The position numbers and the translations under genes were made by a program. From Siderastrea radians (taxonomy: Eukaryota; Cnidaria; Anthozoa; Scleractinia; Rhizangiidae), in NCBI GenBank assembly GCA_964017195.1, contig OZ024890.1:53361841-53425840 (forward strand): DNA of 64,000 nucleotides, in the 5' to 3' direction. A model generated the notes under the pieces. It was not told the DNA's origin. It was given only the letters and a program-made list of their open reading frames with translations, and did not search any database. This document shows positions 34,501 to 48,300 of this stretch, piece by piece (position 1 is the stretch's first letter; every line of letters starts with the position of its first letter).

Positions 34501-37500
34501 AGCAGTCGTGTCAAGAGCGTCGACTGGTTTGGTCGGTCAAAATACGTCGTGTAAGGCTCACAAGGTGTGTATTTCGCTATGGCCCACGGGATGGGATGAC
34601 GTATTCACAATTTGGCTTAAGGAGCCCTTGACATGATTGAAGGAAACTGTGCACAAAGCGTGGTTCCCAGGTATGGGGAAAAGTTCAATTTTTTTGGGCT
34701 GTTACGGTGCCCATACTGATCAATCGTGAAGACGTGGTTACTTTTATATTGGGAAATTTGTCGCCCATTTTTTGAAATGCGTCTGTTTTGAGAATTTTTG
34801 TTCCGGGTTTTGAGGAAGACCGACCAAAAGACAGCGAAAAATGATCTTGAGTGAAGAATGCATAGTCTGTGGAGCTATGTTTGGTGAGGAGAGGGTGAAT
34901 AATTCAGTTGATCTCCTTTCCAGGGTATTGGTCGCCTTTTCAGTTGGTCAAATTTAAGCGTTAGTTACAGTTACACACTTTTACTGCAACTTGCTGTTAC
35001 AGATGCTTGAATGTTATTGAAGCTGCAGTTACGCACGGCTCGCTTGCTTTCTTTTCGAGTTCTGCACGCATTGCGGGCCTATGTTTAAGTCATGTCTGCA
35101 AGAGTTACATGCGTGTGTCCATGCACACAAGGAAACTAGAGTTTTTCGCTTCTAAAAGCAAATGTGTTGCTTATTTGAATAAAATTCTTGGCTGAAAAAC
35201 CTTTTTTTGTCGACTATTCTGTCCATTTTACATAAGTGATGGTGGGATTTAAGAAGCAACGCAACGTTTTGTAAACACGGTCTAATTTGCATAAACGAGT
35301 TGAAATTTGATATACCAACAACCTGTGGGAATGGGAAATTTCAGCAATTTTCATTTTCATGGCTGTTTTCTGCCTAATACTTGATACGTAACCATAGTTT
35401 TCTATATCAGGATATTTTAAATTCAGTTGAGTACACAACCTTTATTTATGGGAAACTCGCGAGTCCATGAGTTAAGTAATTGTTGCGTTTCTGTACGTTT
35501 CAAAAATACATTTTCAGCTAGCTGTGCAGGTCCTTTATTGTATTATTTGTATTTGTATTTCTTAAACTGAAGGGAAGTGAACGAGCAATGGATACACTAA
35601 ATACAAAGCGTGAAACACAAATAGTCAAGTCCAGTGTAGTTGACATTCCCTGGGCAAACTCCTTCAACAAACTTGAATTGTTGCCTTTTTGCGTTTTCAT
35701 AAACATTTAAAAAAACCGTGTCAGTTGTGCAAGTCTTGACAGCAATATATGTTGTTATTTGTTTGTGCTTATTTTACCTTGCCATTATTAATAAAATTAA
35801 TTATAGAAAAGCGGGGGCAGCTGTAGTGACAACTATTACTAGTTATACGAATTTGTGGGAAAGGACCAAAATTTTCGTTATTCCAAGGTTGCGTGACGAC
35901 ATTTATTCGTTACATCGGGGTAGATTCTATGTTTGGGCTTCTGAATTGTTTTCTTTTATAATGGCGTTTCGTTATACCGGGGGTCATTCTATCGATATCG
36001 GGGTGCTGTTCCACACATTTTACTGGGACTTTTGCAGGGGTGAACAACATCGTTTGTTACACAGAGCAATCCCGGTTATAAGCCCCCCCCGGGTTATAAG
36101 CCCACCCGATTATAGTCCCATCTACCTGTTAATCAAAATAATATTCCGATTATAAGCCCCCCCGGATATAAACCACCTTCCACTTAACAAAATACAACTT
36201 AAAATTGAAAATTAGAAAAGTATAATGCAAGTAGAGTGCGGAACAATAAGTTTAGTTGGGTATTGAGTGCTAAGTAGTATTGTATTAAATTTGTTCCAAA
36301 TAACGGTATTGAACTAAATTCCCGATTTACTGTGACCCTTGAAAGCCTAAAGACGTAAGTAAATGAAAAACGTATTTGGATAGCGCTATATGTTGGTCTT
36401 AATTTATTTTTTACATGCTCATTCCGAAACAATTTTTAATACCGCTTATAAGCCCCCCCCCCCCCCCCCGGTTACAAGCCCACCCAAAACCCTTTACGAA
36501 CTTGTATAAGCCCAGGGCTTATAACCGGGATTTTACGGTATGTTATCAAAGTTTTCTTACTATCGAGATGCCACTGTGTTCTTCAAATGGTACAACACAA
36601 TGATACCTGTAAAATAGAAACATCCAGAAAAAAGGATTCATTCTAAACAAAACTGCACCATGACGACAAACCTTGAAAACAGCGTACAACTGCTCAAGTT
36701 CTTTTTGATCAAATAAGCACGCCTCCACTCCTATCGACCTCACAGCATTTCTCCTCATGCTGTCCTCAAGTCCCTTGGTAAGAACAATAAAACGTATTTA
36801 GAAGAGAAAAGGGCAATGTCCTGCCATTATAGACAAAAGTGCAATGACTAGACCCGCAATGCTCGCAACACGTTGAGTATCGAAATCAATTGAGTATCGA
36901 AAGTTCAGTGGAACCCCGATATTACGAAGGGCCAAGGTACTGGGAAAATGTGTTCGTTGTAACGGGGTTTTTATACTGTACTGTATCGGGGTTCTTTTCC
37001 ATACATCCTACTTTCACTGGGCTGAAAAATATCGTTCGGTAAGCCGGGGTCTTCGTTATAAAGGGATTCGTGATATCGTGCTCCACTGTAATCCGCGTTT
37101 GCTTTGGTTTTGCACTACTTCGCTCCGCGATTGGTTAAAGCGACCGCGCCATTTTCTCAACTAATCAGAAGAAAACCAAAACAGCTCGCTAGCACGTGTT
37201 TCCCGCGCTTGACGACATTTAAAGGTATTTACTTCGAGTACTGATTGGTTCATTGTGTTGTAACGTCTGTTGTGATTGGCCAGAGTAAGTGCTTTGGTTT
37301 TGGTCATACGATACTCAATTGAAAACCGCTACAGTTTGATTAACGGGGTCTTCAAATAAGGACGTTCGTCCGTTTTTCATACCTGCACAACTTTTAGTCT
37401 TTGTGCATTTCTCATGGAGTCAATGGTCTCAGCTGTGATGAAGCCAAATTTCTGGTAAGATTCCAGGATAACGTTTGCTACATCAACAGTGCTCTGATAC

Positions 37501-40500
37501 TAAAACAAAAGCAAACGGAAAAATGTCAGTTCCCCCTACTCAGATTTCCACACACTCATTTTAATATTAGAGAATTTGGATCAAACAATGTTAGAGAATT
37601 TGGGCCTGTAGGAGGGACACCCGGCGACATGTAGAAGCAACCTCGTTTCCAGGGTCTGTTCTCGTCACTGGGAACGAGGTTGAAGTAGAAGCCACAAAAG
37701 TCAAGATCCTACAAGAGTAGGCCATGCTTCCTTTTTGAGCTAATACGTCTTCACTTGTGCAACACACAGACTGGGAAATTTGGACCCTCTAACTTTGAAG
37801 AGCCAGGACATGTCTCTTGGTAGATGTAACGTGTTGCTGCTACATCGCATTCCTACACAACTGCTAGTGTGAACCCATATTAGAGCCAGCTGTAAAAAGG
37901 AGCTGAATGAGAGCTTTTATTTAAAGGAGCAAACTGTTGACAGTGCCAGCTATTCTCCACTTCTGGCTTCATGTAAGTAAGTTGCTCGTACAGTTGTAGA
38001 CGCTAACTTTGAGAAGGCCAAAGTTCAAACACAATATACTTACAGATGCGTTTAAATCAAGCGTTTGAATTCGGGACACAAGTTGCTATTACAACTTCAT
38101 ATCGTAACGGCAGGCATGTCCCTGCAGCCTTGAATCCCTTATTGAATACTCCCTGAACCAGGTAATGGAATCCACCACCCACCACACCCTCTTGAAGAAA
38201 GACATACCCCAGTGGAAGGCACCCCAAGGCTTCTGTTAGAGACTCCTTGATTAGACGTCGGCATGGTCGAGTCTCTGTTCGTCACGTGTTCCAAGTAGTT
38301 CCCTAATATGGTCATTGCTTCACCGTCATCTTGAACCGATAAAAGCTTGTTTCTGTTGGCATCCAGTGTTGCCAGGGAAATCTGAAACAGCACCTGAAAG
38401 GGATGTGCATTCCTGGATTGAGTTTCATCTCTAAGGGTGGTCCGATAGCAGTTTTTCCCATCCAAACGATACGAATACGATATTTAGCATTTTTTTCGAC
38501 ATTCGATATTGCTATTATGACGCCATTTCTCAAGATTCACATTCCGTGACGTCGCGGTCACTTCAAGTGTTCTAGGCTCAAACGATTACACTTCATTGAA
38601 AGAAACTTTCTGTTGCACACAGGATAGAATAAACACACAGCGTTTTTTTTTTTCAAGACTCTGAGGTCGGACTTACAGTATCAAACAGTAGCGAAATAAC
38701 CGATATTGCTTCATAGCATCGATATCTTTCAGGCAAATCCAGATGTCATTGATACTAGGTATTTGGGGCGAGGAAATCAGGGACGGGGGTCCATTTCACA
38801 AGGCCTGAATCTGTTATTTCTGCACTGTCCAAGATTTAACTTCTCATTAACGAATAGAAAACAAACAAACAAAGAGTATTCACGTCTATTTTACCTTAGC
38901 GCCATCATAGAAAAAACAATCCATGATGCTGACAGCACTAGAGAATGGCATGACACTGAAATAAAGAAACAAATTAATGTTAGGAATGCCAGAAATACAA
39001 CTGTGGCGTGCTTTTGGATATTCGTAAACCGTACCATTCTGTGTAGAGTTGCCAAGTTGTTAGAGGTAACTTTTGCGGCATTATGATAAGCCACTTTTCC
39101 CTTACTGTCTTGTGCCGGCAGCGTATATAACTGAAACACCTTTCCACTTTTAGCTCTTTGCGCCACGCTCTGCAGTTGAAAATATTGACCCTTTTACTTT
39201 TACAGCCAAACTCCTTGACTTGTCAAATGTAGTTCGAACTTTTTGAGGCTGCGTCCCAGGGTGTGACCATTCAAGTAAAATTTGGGATAATTTATTTTCC
39301 TTGAACTCTGATTTTTGTAACCCTTGGTAGTTGAAAGGTTAAGGTTACGGATTGTAATAAATTGTAACCTATTATCGTTATGGTACCTGAGAAAAAGTGT
39401 CAGAAACCACGAGAGAGATATCATGTTAAGAACGCCTAGCTCCATCAGATGATCGTACAACTCCGGCAAGTGATCACGAGTAAGGTCTTCAAACACACCT
39501 AAACACAGGTAAAATATGGTACTATATTTACTGTATGAAGGAGCTAAAAGCCAGTGATAACCATGTGCAACTTTAGAAACGAGTAGGGCCTGGGGAATCT
39601 ACCAATTGTAAAGAAATGGTTGTTGCATGAAAGAGGATGTTAGAATTAGTAGTTTCAGCAAGTGTTAAAACGTTTGGTTAAAACGTCACCAGGGTACAAG
39701 TTTAAAGAAATGGAACAAATTCCTCACAAATGTCTCTATTTTGAAAAAAAAAAAAAAACGCTTACTGAAACTTTGCATACTGTAAGCTGTTTGATTTTTA
39801 GAAGCAGTTTATTCAGCTTCTATACAACTAATCAGTTCCAAACTTTGCACGATTGCCATTTTCGGTGTCTTATCTGGTGACGGATACAATTTTAAATCGA
39901 CGATTTAAAATTCATTCCAGTCCTCCACCCATTTTTAAAGTGATCAAAAATTGCTCTGAAATAAGTTAACCGCAAAGTTGTATGATAGCGTCTGGTAATA
40001 TTACATCACAGTAGACTGCAAGTAGTCTCTAGTTTTGGCGATGGCGATCGTGGGGCGAGCGAAATACACACACACGCGCGTGCGAAATTTCGAGGAGACG
40101 CGACGCCAAAATTACAATGAAATAGTCCTAACTGATCAGTTTGTCAGTTGCATCGGGGGGGGGGGGGGAGGGGTGATACACTACTTGTGGGGAATTCACC
40201 TTGATCAACAAGAGCTCCCACTACTCTGGTGTTGTAATAATCTGGTAACAGACGTTCACAAACAGCCACGAGCAACCAGAACGCTTCCTCCTCTGTGCAG
40301 TATAACAACAGAACTGACGCCACAATGTTCATCGCTTGACAATACCCTGTAAGATACAACAGGAAGAAGAATGCCGAGTAAGGATGAGAAGTGATACAGA
40401 TAACGAAAAGGTACCCTCCCAAGCAGTCGTTTTTCGAGGAGTCGTATTAGAGGAGGGTAATACGACTTCCCTAACAGAAAACGACTGCGTGGTAGGCTAG

Positions 40501-42362
40501 CTGGACGCAGACCAGCAAACTCATGGAAAACGGCTATAAGTCATTAAATGTAAGACTTTGAGTGTGTGTGTGTTTCATGCGCAGTTGAGCTTGAAGAGTA
40601 TCATGCAAGTTAACAAAACAATCGCTTGCTCCACAAACGTCAAGTTACTTTTCCGCGGAGGAGGCAATTAATTTCATGACTTTTGTGCACTCTAAATATC
40701 TCAAAAGGTGTATTTGTACGAGTTAAGACCATCGAGGTTTTAACCTGTACAAATACACCTTGTCAAGGTCACTTCACCAACCTATGCTGGGGTTCCTCCA
40801 CGCATAAGCTGTTAAAACTCTTCTTAGCGCTGCTATGCCTACTTCAGACTGAAAAGCTGGATGCTCAGGAAGAGACCTGACAAAAACAAGGACAAATAGA
40901 GAAACATAATGCTGCAAGTTTGAAGACGACACAATGAAACAGTTTTATACTTTACGCTTAAAAAGTATTAGCTTCAATTACTATACTATCAGTTAGCATA
41001 ATTACCTTTAATTCACAATTCAACTTCTTATGAAGGTTTCTCTAAATCATATTTAATTGCTATTAATGTAGGGTTTTAGAGCGGTTTTCAAATGAGTGTC
41101 GTAAAACCAAAACCAAAGTAATTACTCAAACCAATCACAGAAGAAACAAAACACAAAATAAACCAATCAGAAATCGAAGCAAGTACAAGTAATTAGCGTT
41201 TAGCGCGGGAAAACGCGTGCAGGCAAGTGACGATTGGTTTTTGTTTTTCGTCTGATTGGCTGAGAAAGTGGCGCGAGCTTTTTTAACCAATCAGAAAGCG
41301 AAGTAAAGCAAAACCAAAGCAAACACAACATTACTTTCGACACTCAATTGAAAACTGCTCTAACTGACTTAAGTACTGGTATTTAAAATTGAAACCTAAT
41401 TTAGCACTGCATTCGCGGGAACACAATCAAGCCAATTGACGACACTATGCAATATATTCGGTCCCAGTCCCTGGGACAGTTTTGAAGCGAAAATAGGGTC
41501 TTTCGCCCGCGAAAAGAGACGTTTTTAAAAATTTCAGACAGGTTTTCAGTTTAGAATCGTTTTTTATACAAATCAGACTCTCAAAAACCGAAGGAAAAAA
41601 TTTCATGTTGTATACTTTAAAAAGGAAGCAAAAATCTTATGTTCCACGTTAATTTTTCTCCTATTTTAGCGTTAAAAATAGATGTCAAACACATGGGCCC
41701 CGATCTACACACTCCGTATAAGCTGTCTTATTAAGTGGGGTTGAAAACAACAAGATTTAAAAAGTGTTAGGTAGATTTCTCACTTTTGCCAACAGCTTTC
41801 ATGCACTCTCATCAACTCTCACACAAACTCAGAGAGTTTGAGTCCGTTGAAATCATTACAACAGGTGAGAGTTCAAACTCACGCTGCTGTTTGACAAAAA
41901 ACGTTACTGTGATCTCACAAATTCTTGTGCACTCCTATCAAATTAAAAAAAAAATGTGTTTAAAGATCCATTAGAATTGACGAGTCGAGAGCACTCTTCT
42001 TACTAGCCTTTCGTTGTTTCTCTGATTCTCGTTTCATCTCTACCTTGCATCATTTCTTGTCATGACCCACCTGTGAAGGTCGCGTTCAATTTCCTCCGTC
42101 GCTAATGTACTTTTTCCTTCACATTCATCAACCAATGACGCATAGTAGCCCGAATGAGTCTGAATCTGTCAAAATAAAACAGGAAAGTTGTAAAGATCTA
42201 GAACAAAAATTCATTTTTCAAATCGGCACACTCAATCCCCACGGTATCAACGAACCCTTTTCATTCAACTAATTTATTCGTGTTTTTCATGTTGCCAGGT
42301 TCCTAGCGCAGCTCTACCGTTCTCCATATAAACCAAGCGCAACCCACAATCCTTTGATTCGC

Positions 42363-42398
<36 letters not shown>

Positions 42399-45300
42399 AA
42401 TTTCTCTTCGGTGGCCAATTTACCTTATCAACTCAGTTGATAAATCCAAAGCTTTGAGTTTCACGCTATTTATGTTTGACTTTAAATAATCAGAAGTAGG
42501 AATTAACAAAAGGATTGAAATAGATCCCATAAACTGGGAATCCAGAGGCAACGCAAAAATGTTTCTTAAATTTCTGTGCTTAAGAGTTATCTGGCATTAC
42601 AGTAAAAAGTGAATAAGCCGCCCATTTATGCTACAACTGTGGGTTCAAAATAGGGGCTGTGGCTTATCTTAGGAACCATTAGCAAAGCAACAAAACAGAA
42701 TCTCCAAACAAGGACATCACCATCAAAGAAACGTCCCCGTTGTCATTTTCTCAGAAAAATGCGACTTGGTGAGAAGCTGATGACCGTCACGAAATCGTCC
42801 AGAAACATAGCGGAATTGTAATACGCTGTTTAAAGGACTGACAGCCAAAGCACTCACGGCCAAGGTTTTTCTTCCAGTGTCATTTGAACGTTTCCAGGAC
42901 TTTCAAATTTCATCTTTTATCCAAAACCAAACCTTTCAAGTTTGTGAAACGGCTTATCTGCGATTGTGGCTAATACATGAGTGTTATGGCAACTCAACAC
43001 CCTTCTGTTTGCACTTATTCCGGAATAAAAATACAACCAATCGAACACACCCTAAAACCAACAAACTGTTCCTTAATCATCAAAACTTCTAATCACAACG
43101 TTTATGTTTATAGTTGGTAACCTGATTGATAGCACCAGAGAATATGAGCCACACTTCTGCTCTGAGACTGTCAGGGACTCCTTTAAGGATCAGATCATGA
43201 GTCTTGACAGTACGATACATACACACTCCCCTGCAAGAAGAACGCAAAATGAAATGTATTTATCATGGGTTTCGTAACCCTTTCTCTGGGGGTGTTATGT
43301 GGAATGTTAAAACCTTGCTTCATTAGCAGAGAGTTGGCATATATATTGCGTTGTTTTAAATTATATTCATTCGAGTCATACGACCATCTCTTTGCCCTCT
43401 AAATTAAATACCCAATGATTAAGGGTTATAAGTTTTTTCATTTTTATTTTCAAGCGATTGTAAGAATTGGCGTACTTATTGTATTTACATTATACCAAGG
43501 TATGTTCAGATTCTTTGTAAGCTTTATGCTTACATTAGTAGTTTCTATCTAGTTGTAATTTGAATTTTTGTTATTTTGCGTATTGTTTGTAAAATGTATT
43601 TCTGCGTAAGTTTGAATGTAAAGATATAACAAAGAGGGTCGCATACGGCTCGTTTTGACACACCCCAATAGTGGTTGCTTGTTACAAGATAAATGTTTTA
43701 TATTCGGTTGAGCGGTAGACTGCCAGTAGTCTCTAATTTTGGCGATGGCGATTGTGGGGCGGGCGAATACACACACGCGTGAGCGCGAAATTTCGAGGAG
43801 ACACGACGCGAACAGAGCGCTCCCTTCTTCCAACTTCTTCACCTTCAAACAAATTGCAGCTGAAAAGAATCTTGCTTCTTGCTATGCAACATGGATTTAA
43901 CACACTTGTACCTGTTTGTGGTTCTGACAAAGTAAAACCCTAAATTATCAATTTCTAGGACCTTTACCTCCCATACTCTGCAAAATGCAGTCTCCACAAG
44001 TGTTCTTTGACAGTCTCCTTTGCATTCACATGATCAGAAGGAGTGTTGGAAAACACAGTGGTCAGAGGTGGCTGAAATGTTGGTTTCTTCTTCGGAGGAC
44101 TGGTGTTAAATACCCACTCATCTTTATCATTGGATCTGCATGGCAATGCAAGTGAAAATACACAATCTGAGACTAAGTATTAACTTAAGATTTAGACAGT
44201 AACAACCTAAGATTTAACAAGAAAACAAACTTAACAAAGATAGATAGCGACTGAGAAGGTGATCATGTAAGAAGGTACGTACAAACATACAGGTTAAATA
44301 GTCAGTCATATTTAACAATTAGATTATGAGCTCGAGATTTCTATCGCGTGATAGTATAAATCTATCTATCTTTTAGTATAAATCTACTAGACGTTCAAAA
44401 CTTAACAGCAGACACTACATATTTTTATTGAAAAATGATATAAATAGGTCACACCGCGCGCGGAAAACACTCTACTCACTATCTACAACAGAATAGATAG
44501 TGAGTAGCGTAGCCAATCAGAGAACAGCATTAGTGATAGAACGCTAGTAGATTTGTACTAATACTAATTAGGGAGCTTAAGCAACCACGACGGCAACGCC
44601 AAGGAAAACGTCAGTTTAAAAATGACTTCTTCGCGATAGCTTCAACTCGTTCAATCTGTCTAATATAGCCGAACAATCCGGGAGCTGACTCTGTAAGGAC
44701 GGCGTTACAGTTCAGGTTGAAAAAAGAAAATTCACTGTCGTATGTTCACGTTCTACATAAAACTTTGAATTTGGCTATTTCACGTTGTTGTTTTGCAGAG
44801 GACGGCAACGAAATTTACCAAAATCTGTATCGCACGTGCAGATTCATTGTTTTGCTAATCAAACCTTTTGTTTTGCGACGTTCTCATCAGCCGTCGCCGT
44901 CGTGTTTGCTTTTAAGTTCCCTACTATTAATAACAATCAGATTCATAATTTTGCATGTTTTCTGCTAGAATACTTGTCTTTATTTTCAGTCTATGCTATT
45001 AGGCTTGTTTCACTCACTTAGGTTCAGGCGTTTTTGCCAGGAAGTCTGATATCTGTCTTGTCAAGTAATCACGGTCCCGTAGGGAAGCAAACAAAAAGTT
45101 GGCCTAGAGTCAGACAAAAACAAACATGTTACCTATTATAATAATGAAACAAACGTTATTCCACAGTATTTCGACCACAGGACACCCAAGCATAACATTT
45201 GAATATTATTAAAAATGGCGTTTCAAAATATAAGACTTTGTATGGGATTTCGAAGCGAACATTTTGAGCAATACATAACAGCAAACTAACTGAATAAAGT

Positions 45301-48300
45301 TCATGAAACATTACATGGTGTTGTTTGCTATCCTTACAACGCATTTTGAGCAATTTTAGGTCCATTTACCTTACTGTGTATTAGTACATGTATAATACAT
45401 TGACCTTGTCAATGTATTAGACACGTACTAACACAGTTAAGTAAATGGACCTAAAATTGCCCAAAATGCTTTGTAAGGATAGCAAACAACACCATGTAAT
45501 GTTTCATGAACTTAATTCAGTTAGTTCGTTGTTATGTATTACTCAAAATGTTCGCTTCGAAATCCCATACAAAGACATATTTTGAAACGCCATTTTTAAT
45601 GATATTCAAATATTATGCTTGGGCTTCCTAGGTTTCGACCATCAATCTCTCAGTTGAGAGGGTAAGACTTCCAATGCCTCTAAATTACAAATAATTTGCG
45701 AGAAGCCAACTGACAGGCTTATAAATAAGGCCAAGAAAATGATGTCTTGGCAATTTGAAAGCATTTCCAACAAATTGGTAGTTAAAAAAATGTGACATAA
45801 CTCCAAATGGACTTTTAAATTATGCCAGCTGTAGCCATTTATAAATTGATACGTAGTACAGACAAAACCTGTTTATTTAATAAAAATTACCTACAATTTC
45901 CATAAATTTTTTGTTAAGCAATTATGAGTATTTAGCTGACCTTTGACTTGGTTGTGATGTGTACTGCATTTGGTATTATCGCTGATGTTTCCACTTTTTC
46001 TACAAGAGAAATCTCCCTCATTGGAATCACAACTGACAGCAGCTGTCTCACCTGAAGTAGATATAAAAGAACATATCAAATTTAACAACAAACGAAACCA
46101 ACTTTAACCCATCACTATCACGCGTGCACACTGCAAGTTTCAAGAATTAATTATTAAATATAACTTAATTTAGGGGATATGATAGTTACTCTGTCAGCAG
46201 GCATTGTATTACGTTGTGCCTGCTTTGGGCAAGATAATGTTATTTTTGCCTTAGAAAAGTTAGTCTCAAACATGAAACTTTTCTCCAAGTTTCCTGAAAA
46301 GTTCCTGAAAAGTTTTAAAGAGTATCCTGAAAAGTTCCCCCAAGTACCAAGAACAATCAATACGAAAAAAACTGACTGTGAGTGTTTTTTTCTGATGTCA
46401 GTGCAAACCTGTACAAAGCAACAAAGGCAAGGGGTAGGAAAAAAATCAGAGTACAAAAATATGACCAAAATTTTAGAAGACTACTATGCCAAAACTATGA
46501 GGTGGACAAGCAGTTCTCCAAAGACACACCAGGTGTAAAGAGCAAAATCATTTTTTTGATCCCTACAGTTGACTATTTGCCGCTTACTTTACATTGTGTC
46601 CCTTACAAGGAAAAAGAGGGCTTAGCCATGGTTGCCTGTTATGCCATTTTGATAGGGCTGAAGTAGGTAATATTTAAGTGCCTATGGAGTAAAAACCAAG
46701 TTAACGTTATTTGAAAGGCCTTTCAAGATGAAGAAGGGGGTGTTTTCAGTTTTGCAATATCTTCGCTTACTCCAAAGTCACTGAAGTTTTTGTATTATGC
46801 AAATTAGAAATTGATGACTTCACAAGTGGTTACAGCATTGAGACAATCACAAAATGAAGTGTATCTCTGGAAAGAATGGGTCAAGGAAACTGAAACTTGC
46901 CCCCAATATTGTGCCTTAAGAAAGACTCAAAGTGAGATAGATAGCGTTGTTGCCATGGCAACAATCTAGGCTCCAGTCTCTTTTAGCTTTGAACTAAATA
47001 TTACCATTTGTGACTCTATAACGAGTGAAAGAAGAACCTGTCCTAAACACACATTATGCCCATATGGTGCTTAGTTTCCTCATCAACAATTAAGGAGTGG
47101 ACGATGTTTGGAAAGCCTAAAAGGGCAAATGTCATTCTTGCAAGAAAGAGGCCTGGAAGCTAAGCCATTGTCATGGCAACATTGCCATTTGCATTAATGT
47201 GTGTCTTTCTTAAGGTACATTACTGGTGCCAAGTTTCAGTCACAATGCCTCTATACTTCAAGAGATATTCTTGATCTTGTGATTTGCCTCCACATTGTAA
47301 CCTCTGATGATGTCATCACTTATTTTCTTTTAACTGGAATATCTCTAGAATGAAAGAAGATATTACAAAAAAGAATACATCATTTTTCTTCATTTTGAAA
47401 GGCCTTTCAAATAAGCTTAAGTTAGTTTTAATTTCATAGGCACTTTAACCAAAAAATCATGATACATATATGTTCTACCCACTTTGCTGGTAAAGCACAA
47501 GTAGTTTGGAGAACAGTATAGTGTTCCCCATTCGTGAGCTTTTTCATGAGGACTCCATAATGTGCACTCACAGTGGCCATCAAGCTTCTCTTCAACTGGC
47601 AGGCGAAACAAGTTTCTACAGGCAAAACAAGCATAAGGATTAACAACATGAAAACAAAATTATGAAGAACCAGCAACCTCTGGCCTGAAACTGGGAACTA
47701 CAACCATTGACAGAAGTGTCAGGAAGTTTGCCAATTTTACCTCTCAATTAACTTCCCTCTCCTCACCTCTTCGCAATGTTGAGTGTCAACTGAGTTTACT
47801 GACACGAGATTAGCTTGCAAAAGTCTAACATGGAAAAGGGAAGGGAAGGGGGTCTTTGAAATGTTAAAGATGAAATAATGAATAATGAATATATCCCATA
47901 CAAGCCTGAATTTTTTTTCAGGCTGCCTTTTTACAACTGCAAAAGTTGCATCATTCTATAACTGCGATGATCTTCTTTACATTTAATTTGAAATGTTAAA
48001 GTCAGCAATTTGAAAATTTATTACAAGAGTTGACAGATTACCAGGACTTTCCAGGACCTGCATTAATTTTCCAGGACTTTCCAGGATTTCCAGGATCCAT
48101 AGCAACCCTGACCCTCCCCCCCTCTCCCCCTGGATGGGGTGGGAAGTATCACACTATTTGAACAAATGTAACACAAACAGCCATTATTGATTTCAAAAGC
48201 CTCACCTGTAAAATTCACTCTGTGCTCTGGCATCCAAGTCTCTTTTTAGTGACGGCACCTTTTTAACTGATTTCCCTCTGTTTCTGTAATTTTATGTTAG

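Noticed and set aside
38139..38210. Second-frame reading [12 protein letters not shown] at the end of exon 21, similar to a family motif
   Set aside because: Using it would need a frameshift; the consensus donor actggg|gtatgt and the phase-0 start of the next exon ([10 protein letters not shown]) make a continuous protein.
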